DNA of 37,487 bases from an uncultured Nitrosospira sp. (GTDB lineage: Bacteria; Nitrospirota; Nitrospiria; Nitrospirales; Nitrospiraceae): assembly GCA_900696505.1 (NCBI GenBank), contig CAADGJ010000222.1:1-37487 (forward strand), given 5' to 3'. Shown here one piece after another: positions 20,155 to 28,876 of this stretch (its first letter is position 1; each line of letters opens with the position of its first letter). The notes beneath the pieces were generated by a model. That model was given only the letters and a program-made list of their open reading frames with translations. It was not told the DNA's origin and did not search any database. A program made the translations under genes and the position numbers.

Positions 20155-20648
20155 AAGCCGCCTCCCCCTCCACTTCCTCGTCGAGGCGATTCATCTGAAG
20201 GCGTGCTCACGGGTCGCAGCAACTCCAACTGCTGCGCCTTGGCGACCACTCTGATTTCAACGATCGCATCAGCCACGGGCAAGCGTTGGACTTGGACCAG
20301 AGTCGTCGCGACGGCGGGATGTTCGCCGTAGACCTCCCGGCGTACTTTAGGCCCAGCCGTAAGGATCGCCTGCATATCGGTGACATAGATGGTTTCTTCC
20401 AACACATCGCTCATCGTGAGGGTAAATTGCTGAAGGACCTTACCGATGTTCGCATAGGTTTGATGCAGCTGGGCCTCCATATCTCCCTTCCCTGTGAGAG
20501 CACCTTTCTCATCCAGACTACTCTGCCCTGATAGAAACACCATCCCCGCGGCCCTCGTCGCTTGCACCAGTCCGAACTGATTTTCCCAGGGCAATCCCAG
20601 GGACTTGGTATCTTTGAGAATGACGGCCGCCATGGGACCCTCACGCAT
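20058..20648 (-). CDS. RidA/YjgF family protein with an unusual C-terminal extension
   Basis: FLSGQSSLDEKGALTGKGDMEAQLHQTYANIGKVLQQFTLTMSDVLEETIYVTD...PVADAIVEIRVVA; tail ~20058..20215 reads antisense through the DHFR remnant. Confidence 0.75.
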   Translation of the reverse strand: MREGPMAAVILKDTKSLGLPWENQFGLVQATRAAGMVFLSGQSSLDEKGALTGKGDMEAQLHQTYANIGKVLQQFTLTMSDVLEETIYVTDMQAILTAGPKVRREVYGEHPAVATTLVQVQRLPVADAIVEIRVVAKAQQLELLRPVSTPSDESPRRGSGGGGGLRPRIHAPMFLNPRAAKSSLRSVVPPSSPCIS

Positions 20649-20937
20649 GGGATGGGAGGCGGGATTGATCTGCACAGCCTCCCGTCACAATAGCGATGCA
20701 TAGAAGGCCTAGCCATCGAAGCAGCATTTCGTCTTTCATCGTCATACAGCTCCTCTGTCGAGAATGTTTGCTCGGTCATCCGGCCGGATTCTAAAGAACG
20801 GGAAGTCGCAGACGATCGAGGCCATCATGCACCTAGAAACGACGTGCACGAAGCCAGTTGTGTCGTATGAGGAGGCTTCCTTCACCAAGCCAGATCTGAG
20901 GAAGGTCGCCAACTCATCGGAAGATCAGGGGAAAGGT

Positions 20938-20981
20938 TGGTGGTCCCAACGGGATTTGAACCCGTGTCTGAGCCTTGAGAG
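20938..20981 (-). tRNA. Partial tRNA-Glu-like gene: 3' half only (anticodon loop CTCTCAA to CCA)
   Basis: Reverse complement CTCTCAAGGCTCAGACACGGGTTCAAATCCCGTTGGGACCACCA: loop with CTC anticodon, T-arm ACGGG-TTCAAAT-CCCGT, acceptor TGGGACC, A73, CCA. Adjacent 5' sequence does not pair and no GGTCCCA 5' acceptor strand is present. Confidence 0.8.
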
Positions 20982-21202
20982 TCGATTCGGAGCAGAATTC
21001 ACAGTGGCTTGATTTTGCGAAGGCTTCCCCGTTTTCTCTTTTGAATTCAGCGGTTAGCGGCATTCTATGGATTCTACTAGTTCGAACCAATATTGAGCGT
21101 TCTGACATTTTCTAGCACAAATCTAGCACACGTGAGTGGGGTGAACCCCTTCACTGAGACAGTTTGGCATTAGCACACTTTGGGTTGATTGCCGTCCTTC
21201 CT

Positions 21203-22074
21203 CTAGGAGACTTCTCCCGGGTTTGATTCCTGTGCAGGCCTGAAAAACTGCATGCGTGCGGCACCCGACGGCGGCCCGGACGCGAGCCCGCGCTCAAACT
21301 CATTCGGGGGCTGGTAGCCGAGTGCCGAATGGAGCCGGGTGCCATTGTAGTACTGATCGATGAAGGCGGCGAGGTTCGACCGCAGGTGGTCCAGATCGCG
21401 ATACGCGGTCGCATAGATCTCCTCCCGCTTCAAGGTTTTCATAACACTCTCACAACTGGCGTTGTCATAGGGATTCGCCGGCCGACTCATGCTGGGGATC
21501 ATCTGCTGCTGCCGGAGCACCTGCACATACGCCCCCGAGGCATATTGAATCCCTCGATCAGAATGATGCACGACGCCTGGCGGGGGCTGGCGCGTCGAAT
21601 TGGCCTGATGCAAGGCCGCCAGTGGCAAGCGCGTCGCCAAGGTCTTCTCCAAGGCCCAGCCCACCACCTTGCGGGAGAAGCCATCGAGCATCACGGCCAG
21701 ATAGACCAACTCCGTGCGTAGGCGAATGTAGGTGATGTCTGCCACCCACAGATGATTGAGACCGGTCAACGTAAGCCGACTGGCCAAGTTCAGATAAACG
21801 TCCAAGCGGTGGTCGGACTCGGTCGTGACGATGAAGGCTCTCGGCTGCACCGCCAACAGGTTGTCCTCTCGCATGAGCCGGGCGACGCGCTCATGATTCA
21901 CCAAGAGGCCGCGCCGCCGGCAATGCGCCAGGGCGATGTGTTGGATCGCGTCTCGCACCGTCATCTCCTCCTCTATCGGGTGCCACTCCTGCAGCGACCG
22001 ATAGTAGTCCAGCCCGGCTGACCGGAGCCAGCTGACACATGCGCTCGATACTGAGACTGCCTTGCTGAGACATC
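21203..22074 (-). pseudogene. IS3 orfB (rve integrase-core transposase), frameshifted near 22005
   Basis: LNHLWVADITYIRLRTELVYLAVMLDGFSRKVVGW...SDRGIQYAS...NPYDNASCESVMKTLKREEIY...YNGTRLHSALGYQPPNEFE. Confidence 0.85.
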
Positions 22075-22123
22075 ACGCCTCGGATGTGGGCGTAGATGCC
22101 GTCCCGCCAGAGTCGCCGCTCCG

Positions 22124-22418
22124 CTAACGTCGAGCCTGTACTTCTCGCAAGGCAGCGATAGAAAAATCCGCCTCCAGCATCTTGTCCGCTACCGCCCGTT
22201 TCAGTCGGCTGACCTCCTTGCGAAGCGTCGCTTCGCGGGAATTCGGCGGGGGGCCTTCACCCTCTTCGGCCGGTTCCAGTTGATCGCGCCACGTATACAC
22301 CAGCCGCCGATGAACACCTAACTCCTTCGACAGCGCCACGAATTGTCGCACTGCCTCAACCGCACGACCGCGTACTGCCGAAACGCCTTCGGAAATTTGC
22401 CCACACGCTTCTTGGCCA
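22124..22418 (-). pseudogene. IS3 orfA (HTH transposase), frameshifted near 22343
   Basis: GTG start after AAGGAGG: VAKKRVGKFPKAFRQYAVVRLRQCDN, then another frame continues VALSKELGVHRRLVYTWRDQLEP...LRKEVSRLKRAVADK. Confidence 0.75.
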
Positions 22419-22891
22419 CTCTTGCCTCCTTCCTGGTGCAAGTGTGCCAATGTGCACTGTCTCAATCTAGGGGTGCAGTCCAGTGATTACCTGTATGACT
22501 GGCTGCGCGCCCCTGTGGGTGTGCGAGTAATGGGGTAGAGGCGTGAGAAGTATAGTGGGATGAGGCAGGCGTGCTTGATTGAGGAGACGACTTTAAGCGC
22601 GGGGATACGAATATGTGCTTGTCTGGGCCATGTGGGGATCCCCGTTGGAGATGGAGCACGAAGCGCAGCGGTCCGTAGCCCACGCCCCAGCGGGCTGCGA
22701 TCAACGCATGCATGCTCCTTCAGCGGGCAACCGCAAAGAGTCGCATCAGCCTTTGGGACAATTAAAGAGAATAGATATGTCAGCTCGCCAACACATAGCG
22801 TCCTTCTTTGATCTGCAGAGTCCCTAGGTTCATGCTCCGACTGTAGGAAAGACAGGGCTCAAGAGATCGGATGGCAAATACGCACCACTTA

Positions 22892-23188
22892 TTAAAATTG
22901 GGGCGGCTCCTGATTCGTCTTCCTGATCACGTCCTCGCCGTGGCAGGTACGTTCGGCCAGCATGCGCTGTCCGGCAGTGGACTTGGCTGGAATTCTCGCG
23001 AGACAAGCCTTCAGCGTGTCCTCTACCGCGCCCGATGCTACTTCACTCAATTTGTCTGCCGGAGCGAAAATCATAGCGCCGGTCACTTGCCCTTCTTCCG
23101 CATGAACGAAAAACGGGGACAGCCATGAGCCGAGCAGCAACACTGAGGCATAGAAGACCGACCGTTGTAAGAGTCCATACGTTTTCAT
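22892..23188 (-). CDS. Small secreted protein (signal peptide)
   Basis: MKTYGLLQRSVFYASVLLLGSWLSPFFVHAEEGQVTGAM...; in-frame ATG at 23188. Confidence 0.6.
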   Translation of the reverse strand: MKTYGLLQRSVFYASVLLLGSWLSPFFVHAEEGQVTGAMIFAPADKLSEVASGAVEDTLKACLARIPAKSTAGQRMLAERTCHGEDVIRKTNQEPPQF

Positions 23189-23276
23189 ACTGCACCTCAA
23201 TTCTTGGCCGCGGGTGGGGCGTTTCATGGCGGGCCATTCCATGAACGAAGAGACCTATGTGAGGCCAGGTTAAGCC

Positions 23277-23480
23277 CTAGCCCCTGGGGCTGACGACGAT
23301 GGATCCTCGACTGTCCATGATCATCCATACCCGATGACTAAGACGCAGGCGATTCACTTCGCCTAAAAGCTGATTCCAGGCTACGTCCGGAAAAAAGGCC
23401 ATCAGATCGTTCATCCGGCATCCCGGAGACTTCGCGATGAAGTTGAGGATCTGGTCACTGATGTCGGCATTGCGGATCAT
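23277..23480 (-). CDS. Small protein, possible winged-helix fold
   Basis: MIRNADISDQILNFIAKSPGCRMNDLMAFFPDVAWNQLLGEVNRLRLSHRVWMIMDSRGSIVV; lies downstream of dyad site 1. Confidence 0.6.
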   Translation of the reverse strand: MIRNADISDQILNFIAKSPGCRMNDLMAFFPDVAWNQLLGEVNRLRLSHRVWMIMDSRGSIVVSPRG

Positions 23481-23608
23481 GGCGTCTCTCTCAGTCTATC
23501 CCGACCTTGCTACGTGCAGGACTAGAGCGATTGGCATTGGCCCAGGTTTCTCTTGCTAGGACGTAGCGTCTCAGTTTCGGGAGAACTGGCAACCAATGAT
23601 CTTCGTCC

Positions 23609-23651
23609 ATCCTAGGTCAACGGTCGCATGAATACTGGTCAATATTGCTCA
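23609..23651 (-). promoter_or_regulatory. Dyad site 1: TGAGCAATATTGACCA-N21-TAGGAT
   Basis: Dyad 23636..23651; -10-like hexamer 23609..23614 on minus strand. Confidence 0.6.
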
Positions 23652-24236
23652 GCTTCGCAATTCTGTGCGGTGCATCATGTGAGGGAATATGCCGATCTGT
23701 TTGATGTGCTTTCTCAATAGGCGCACCAGGTTGGTTCAACCGCGGCCCGTTTACGCCTCCCCCGATCGCACGTAAATGGTTCGCCGGGCATTTGTACAGA
23801 CAAGGGGCGAGCACGGTTACGCATTTAATGCCGTGAGGCAGTCTATATCCCAATCAGGGCCATCTATCGGGAGATGGGTGCCTCCGATCTGCCAGGTCGC
23901 GCTACAAACGAAAGGCACACTCCATGTGGTTTCGAATTGGCAAATGGATCGAATTGGGAGTGCATTTCGGATCGCCGAACAAGTCTGGAGAGGCGCCAGG
24001 CCGGTATTTGATTCACGCCAGGGTGCGATGGCGCGAGAGTGAGTGGCATCACGGACCGGTTCGCATTCACGAGACGGTTCACCGCGATGCAACGTTAGGC
24101 ACTATCCCTCAACGCCCTGTGTACTTTCGTGCCACGCTTGAGCCAGTGGCCTCGCCGCACTTATGGCGTTAGCCTGTTCTGGAACGAGAGCAGTGCTGAC
24201 AGATATCGGAGAGCCCCTCGCGGTAACAAGCAGGTG

Positions 24237-24812
24237 ATGAGTGAGGAGATGCAAATGAATATTTATGGGTTCCAGTGGCCGATCGAGATCAGTATCGATA
24301 CCAGGGCACAACTGAGGGTGGCAGGACACACGATGGCCAGTCTCATGTTGGGGATGCTCATCATCGGCGGAATGGAAGCTTGCGTTTCGGCGAAGGGCGG
24401 CTCGTCAGCCTCCTTGCCGAGCAGCGCATTCTTTCTCAGCGGGAGCGCTGAGGCAAGTGAGCTCCACGCCATTGCGTTGACGCAGGAGACGCGTATGAAA
24501 GCGTGCCATAAAGGTCCGGCCTGTGAGGATGCCTACTATATCCGAGGGCTGGTTGCATTGTTCGAGAATCGGGCCGATGCGATTACAGTCTTCCAGCAAT
24601 TGCACACGGCCATGCCGACCAGTCGCTACGATCTTGCCACACAAGGATGGCTAAACCTCTTACAGGACTCCACTTTATCGTCCGTCTCGAGTCAGGCTCT
24701 GCGTGCTCAGTTGAGGCAGGAAGTATTACACACGCTCTTTGGGCAGGGTGATTTGACCACCGTGCGAAGCCTGCAAGCTCACGAGGCGCGAGTAGTCGAG
24801 CTAGGCCGATAG
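24237..24812 (+). CDS. Putative membrane-anchored/secreted hypothetical protein
   Basis: MSEEMQMNIYGFQWPIEIS...; hydrophobic segment ASLMLGMLIIGGMEACVSA then helical region; ATG at 24237. Confidence 0.6.
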   Translation: MSEEMQMNIYGFQWPIEISIDTRAQLRVAGHTMASLMLGMLIIGGMEACVSAKGGSSASLPSSAFFLSGSAEASELHAIALTQETRMKACHKGPACEDAYYIRGLVALFENRADAITVFQQLHTAMPTSRYDLATQGWLNLLQDSTLSSVSSQALRAQLRQEVLHTLFGQGDLTTVRSLQAHEARVVELGR

Positions 24813-25001
24813 TTCGGCGATTTCCCTCTTGATGCGCACTTCTTTGCCCCGCAGTTTCACCTGGTACTCACAGACAATGAGTGGAAACACTGCCGTTGAT
24901 ATGGGGACGTACGAGCCTCGTTCGACCTAAGCGGAGCGAGCAGTTACAGCAACGTATCGGACTGCACGGCGTAAACGCTTCCGCAAAGTTGGTAGACCAT
25001 G

Positions 25002-26378
25002 ATGACCGTAATAAGCATTCAGCAATTTCTCGCGCAAGACCTATGGCGGATCGACGCCTCGGCTCTCTCCTTACCCCGACGCATCGGCCTGCATGCACTC
25101 AGGTTGGCGACTGCAGTCGTCATGGAATTCCGCCATCGCTTGCTCGATGCCCGGGCTGCCGGTCTGGTCTACACAACCCTCCTCTCACTGGTACCTTTTC
25201 TTGCCGTGATGGTATCCGTCTTGAAGGCGTTTGGTGTCCACCAAGAGATCGAGCCGGTTCTTGCCCAAGCGCTCGAACCTCTCGGCTCGAAGGGGCAGGA
25301 AATCACGGCCACCATCATTGGCTTTGTCGACAATTTGAAAATCGGGGTCTTGGGAACGGTCGGGGTCGCAGGCCTTTTTTACACCACCTATTCCCTGATC
25401 GATAAGATAGAACAGGCGTTGAATGCCATTTGGCTCGTCCGACAAGGACGTCCGTGGAATCGCAAATTCGCCGACTACCTGAGCGCCGTCTTGGTCGGAC
25501 CATTGCTGGTGATGATGGCCTTCGGACTGTTGGCCTCAGCGCACAGCAACATCCTGGTGCAGCGCGTCCTGGAGGTTCAGCCGTTCGGTGTGCTGATGCT
25601 CTGGGCCGGTCAATTGCTCCCGTTCATTATCCTCGGCGCCGTATTCACATTTCTCTTCAAGTTTATTCCTCACACGCATGTCCGTTTCGATTCCGCCCTA
25701 GTCGGAGGGATCACCGCGTCCATCCTGTGGGTCATCGCGGGGGAAGCCTTTGCCACATTCGTGGCCGAGTCTGCCAACTACAGCGCGATTTATTCCGGCT
25801 TTGCCGTCTTAATTCTGTTTCTCCTATGGCTCTATGCGGGGTGGCTGATTGTGCTCGTGGGGGCCCAGCTGTCATTTTTTTATCAACACCCTACTGCGTA
25901 CCTCTCCCGTATTCTATGGCAACAAGGGACGCAAGCCTTCCGGGAGCGGTTGGTCTTGAGCGTGCTTCTTCTCTTGGCGCGTCGGTATGCGAAGGGGCAA
26001 GGGCCGTGGGAAATGAATGAACTGGCTGTTGAACTGCGCTTGCCCGTCTCCCTCATCGAGGAGCAAATCCAGCATCTCATCGAGGCCGGGCTGCTCGGCC
26101 TGATGGCTCGCCCAGAAGGCGTCAGTCTGACCAAGCCTCTCGAACTCATCTCTATTATGGAAGTGCTGAATACTGTTCATAAAGGGCAAATAGTCAGTGC
26201 GACAGTATTATCAGATGGCGACGATGCCATCCGCGATGTGCTTTACCGTCGAGATGAAGCGGTCGCAGCCGCTCTGGCGGGACACTCCTTGCGATCGCTC
26301 CTCGAGAGTTCCACAACTGGGAGATTACAGCAAGATGTTCCAGACGAGCGGATCACACCCTTCGTTTCCCAACGGTAA
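25002..26378 (+). CDS. YihY/BrkB-family (ribonuclease BN-like) inner membrane protein
   Basis: RAAGLVYTTLLSLVPFLAVMVSVLKAFG...FVDNLKIGVLGTVGVAGLFYTTYSLIDKIEQALNAIW; multi-TM. Confidence 0.85.
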   Translation: MTVISIQQFLAQDLWRIDASALSLPRRIGLHALRLATAVVMEFRHRLLDARAAGLVYTTLLSLVPFLAVMVSVLKAFGVHQEIEPVLAQALEPLGSKGQEITATIIGFVDNLKIGVLGTVGVAGLFYTTYSLIDKIEQALNAIWLVRQGRPWNRKFADYLSAVLVGPLLVMMAFGLLASAHSNILVQRVLEVQPFGVLMLWAGQLLPFIILGAVFTFLFKFIPHTHVRFDSALVGGITASILWVIAGEAFATFVAESANYSAIYSGFAVLILFLLWLYAGWLIVLVGAQLSFFYQHPTAYLSRILWQQGTQAFRERLVLSVLLLLARRYAKGQGPWEMNELAVELRLPVSLIEEQIQHLIEAGLLGLMARPEGVSLTKPLELISIMEVLNTVHKGQIVSATVLSDGDDAIRDVLYRRDEAVAAALAGHSLRSLLESSTTGRLQQDVPDERITPFVSQR

Positions 26379-26484
26379 GGAATTTACATATAGGAGCGGG
26401 CCGTCACCTGGAGAACCGAGACTACAGTGCTACCGCCGCCGAGGTAACGTCCATTACTGGTCGCATGGACGTTGAAGCGATGAA

Positions 26485-26814
26485 TCAACGGTTCGGCATT
26501 CCACACACGGTCGATGGTATTGCACGCTGAGTCAGGGGGCCACTAGAAGACACGATAGATGGTGCCTCCTCAGCTCCGTAACGAACCGCCTTCACCGATG
26601 TGATAGGGCAGGCAATCATCCGGCCTCCTGCCTGTTCTTTAAATGATAGGGCTGTGCTCGAGACGCCAGGAATGGAACCAGCCCTGACAAGAATGCTGGA
26701 TTCGTCAGCCAACTCATACTTGATAACCGTCATGCTTCCCTGGCGTACCTCGTGCCAGTCGCCATCCTCCAGTAAGACTGCAACGATGTTTTTTATCTGC
26801 ACTGCCAGACTCAT
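26485..26814 (-). CDS. Hypothetical small protein
   Basis: MSLAVQIKNIVAVLLEDGDWHEVRQGSMTVIKYELADESSILVRAGSIPG...; internal ATG 26814. Confidence 0.5.
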   Translation of the reverse strand: MSLAVQIKNIVAVLLEDGDWHEVRQGSMTVIKYELADESSILVRAGSIPGVSSTALSFKEQAGGRMIACPITSVKAVRYGAEEAPSIVSSSGPLTQRAIPSTVCGMPNR

Positions 26815-27005
26815 GAATTGTTCTCCCCTATTATGCACTTCTCACAAACATGGTTAAGTCTCCAGAGGAGCCAATGAGGCCGGCATTCCGCTTGGCCTCT
26901 CCTCACGTTTAAACATTATCTTTCCACCATTGACCTTCTGCAGGACACTGATGCAGTGAGACCCACCCGGTCGACGCGGCTTTGGGATAGTTCTCGAACA
27001 GCAGT

Positions 27006-27050
27006 AAAAAAAACCGCGCGCGAGGATCGAAGAACCGATCCCTATGCTCT
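27006..27050 (-). terminator. Possible intrinsic terminator downstream of the 32-aa microprotein
   Basis: Minus strand GGATCGGTTCTTCGATCC hairpin followed by CGCGCGCGG and TTTTTTTT. Confidence 0.35.
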
Positions 27051-27086
27051 CCGAAATGCATAACAAGGCCGACGGACAACCCCTCT

Positions 27087-27185
27087 TCACCAATGGGTGA
27101 GCATAAACCCCGCTATTACGGCAACCCAAGCGAGTAAGAACAATAGCACCGATATCTCGGGCCACATATCATGCCAGAGCGTCAC
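27087..27185 (-). CDS. 32-aa single-TM microprotein (below ORF-track cutoff)
   Basis: GTG start: MTLWHDMWPEISVLLFLLAWVAVIAGFMLTHW*; AAGGAGG 5 nt upstream. Confidence 0.6.
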   Translation of the reverse strand: MTLWHDMWPEISVLLFLLAWVAVIAGFMLTHW

Positions 27186-27270
27186 GTTGGCCTCCTTCTG
27201 AAGCGTGTGATGAGTATTTTTTGTCATCCGTATCCCAAGACAGGCCTTTCACGCTCAACCCTGAGTACTA

Positions 27271-27492
27271 TCAAGACCTGCCGTAGAGTTTTCCTTTTCC
27301 GTGCGATGCCATCGATCCCGGTAATCGGGGACGACCCTGCTCCAACAGAGGGCGCTTCCTGCGATTCGCTTCGATTACAGGATCGGTCGCCTCGCCACAC
27401 AGGAGACAGCGCCATCCTTTGACGGTATCGGCGCACGTCACATCCCCTATCCACATTGGCACCATCAGGCCTTCACAACGCGAACAATGCAT
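27271..27492 (-). CDS. Small zinc-ribbon-like protein
   Basis: MHCSRCEGLMVPMWIGDVTCADTVKGWRCLLCGEATDPVIEANRR; start 27492 preceded by AGGAGG. Confidence 0.65.
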   Translation of the reverse strand: MHCSRCEGLMVPMWIGDVTCADTVKGWRCLLCGEATDPVIEANRRKRPLLEQGRPRLPGSMASHGKGKLYGRS

Positions 27493-27587
27493 CTGGCCTC
27501 CTGAAACTCGTCCGTCATCCATGGCTGTCTCGTATACACGAAGAAAAACCATTTGCCCTTATCTGCATGGATACTGCTTTCCGTTGG

Positions 27588-27758
27588 TCAGCAGGCATTG
27601 GAGGCACGACGTGTGCTGGCTATGTGCATCAGCAGCATACAGATCCCGCCAATGGTAAGAGCCCAAAACACCTCCATGGGGATGTCGAGCACTCCGGTCC
27701 AAGTCACGCTCCAGATAACCAGACCGAGCGCGAGTAAAATCGTGGACGCCTGTAGCAT
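27588..27758 (-). CDS. 56-aa membrane protein, two TM segments
   Basis: MLQASTILLALGLVIWSVTWTGVLDIPMEVFWALTIGGICMLLMHIASTRRASNAC; AAGAGG upstream of ATG 27758. Confidence 0.6.
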   Translation of the reverse strand: MLQASTILLALGLVIWSVTWTGVLDIPMEVFWALTIGGICMLLMHIASTRRASNAC

Positions 27759-28049
27759 GGTAGACCTCTTAGGACTTTCTCGTGTTCGCAGCACGAGCAT
27801 AGAAAAGGAATCGATAGGGGGAAGTTCTCACCAAGTGTTCTCGAGGGACAATCCGCGGCCATCCAAGATGGTGTTGTACACGAGGAGAGTCGGTACTCAG
27901 TAGACAGCTTAGCTTCGGCGAAGGACGCTTTGGGCTGCCATCGTAACCTCGTTCCGTGAGCATCCCGGCGGTCCCTGCCGGCCAGAATGAAACGGGCGGT
28001 CGTATTCTCGATGCGAGACTTGATCGAAATGCCCGCACTTCCAATGCTG

Positions 28050-28093
28050 ATGATATCGGGAAGTGCCCACTCGAAACTGTTCAATAGTGCTCA
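28050..28093 (-). promoter_or_regulatory. Dyad site 2: TGAGCACTATTGAACA-N22-TATCAT
   Basis: Dyad 28078..28093; -10-like 28050..28055. Confidence 0.5.
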
Positions 28094-28182
28094 GTGGCAG
28101 CCCATGAGCGAAGAGGGGGATTTCCGCGCGGTCGGCTTGTGAGCTTTCGCACTGTCCGTTCCGGTCAGACACGTCGCGTTAT

Positions 28183-28725
28183 TCATGCAGCAGGGGTCAG
28201 AAGCGCTCGCCGTGCTAGATATACCGCTATGACCAGGGCGACGATGACTAAGACGTTTCCCCCTAAGTCGAGCAGGTATCGATTAAATATCTGGTCGGTC
28301 ACATCTTCCATATAGGCAATTTGAGCACCGGTCGTCAGGATGCGCCGTGTGGAGGCGATGACGCAGATATACAGAAACGGCTCCAAGGTAATCACTTTGG
28401 TTTTAAGGAAATTGATGATGGTACGAAATAATTCCAGGAGAATGATGACAAGGAGAAGATCATGCACTAAGGCCAATACAGCGGGAATCGCGTTGACACC
28501 CACCGTCACCATGAATGCGTACCAGGCATGAAGGAACACGATCATTCCGATGAGGAGGAAACTAAACCCTGTGGAGATGTACCCCCACCCGTCAAGCCTC
28601 TCCATGAGGCCGATGGTCGGTCCGCTCAAGGCACGATCGAAGATGAGCCAGCGGCTCGCTGACCCACGCCCTCTATCTTCCATCAACCCCTGTTCTTGGG
28701 CTCCACTCATGCTTGTCCCATCCAT
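28183..28725 (-). CDS. PsiE-like (phosphate-starvation-inducible E family) membrane protein
   Basis: Four TM helices; LVIILLELFRTIINFLKTKVITLEPFLYICVIASTRRILT; start 28725 lies just downstream of dyad site 3. Confidence 0.75.
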   Translation of the reverse strand: MDGTSMSGAQEQGLMEDRGRGSASRWLIFDRALSGPTIGLMERLDGWGYISTGFSFLLIGMIVFLHAWYAFMVTVGVNAIPAVLALVHDLLLVIILLELFRTIINFLKTKVITLEPFLYICVIASTRRILTTGAQIAYMEDVTDQIFNRYLLDLGGNVLVIVALVIAVYLARRALLTPAA

Positions 28726-28775
28726 TTTCCACACGTCCTCACACGACGCAGCGTAGAACGCTATCAAAGAGCCCA

Positions 28776-28818
28776 ATGCTACGCCTTTAGCCGGCCTATC
28801 GCCGATCAAAATTGCTCA
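28776..28818 (-). promoter_or_regulatory. Dyad site 3: TGAGCAATTTTGATCG-N21-TAGCAT
   Basis: Dyad 28803..28818; -10-like 28776..28781. Confidence 0.6.
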
Positions 28819-28876
28819 CTTTGTACTGACTATTACGCTAAATAAGGCTTTATCATACTTGCAGACCATCCAACTC

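Larger units (their letters stand above)
21155..22464 (-). mobile_element. IS3-family insertion sequence, apparently inactive
   Basis: Terminal inverted repeats TGAGACAGTTTGGCATTAGCACACTT / (rc) TGAGACAGTGCACATTGGCACACTT; orfA-like and orfB-like frames inside. Confidence 0.9.

Noticed and set aside
20764-21012. 82-aa ORF containing WWSQRDLNPCLSLESRFGAEF
   Set aside because: This is the translation of the tRNA 3' fragment, a common annotation artefact.
23634-23653. Sigma-54 (-24/-12) promoter at CTGGTCAATATTGCT
   Set aside because: GG-to-GC spacing is 8 nt, not the required 10.
23924-24172. 82-aa plus-strand ORF MWFRIGKWIELGVHFGSPNK...
   Set aside because: Start looks reasonable but no clear RBS and a low-character C-terminus; not enough to call.
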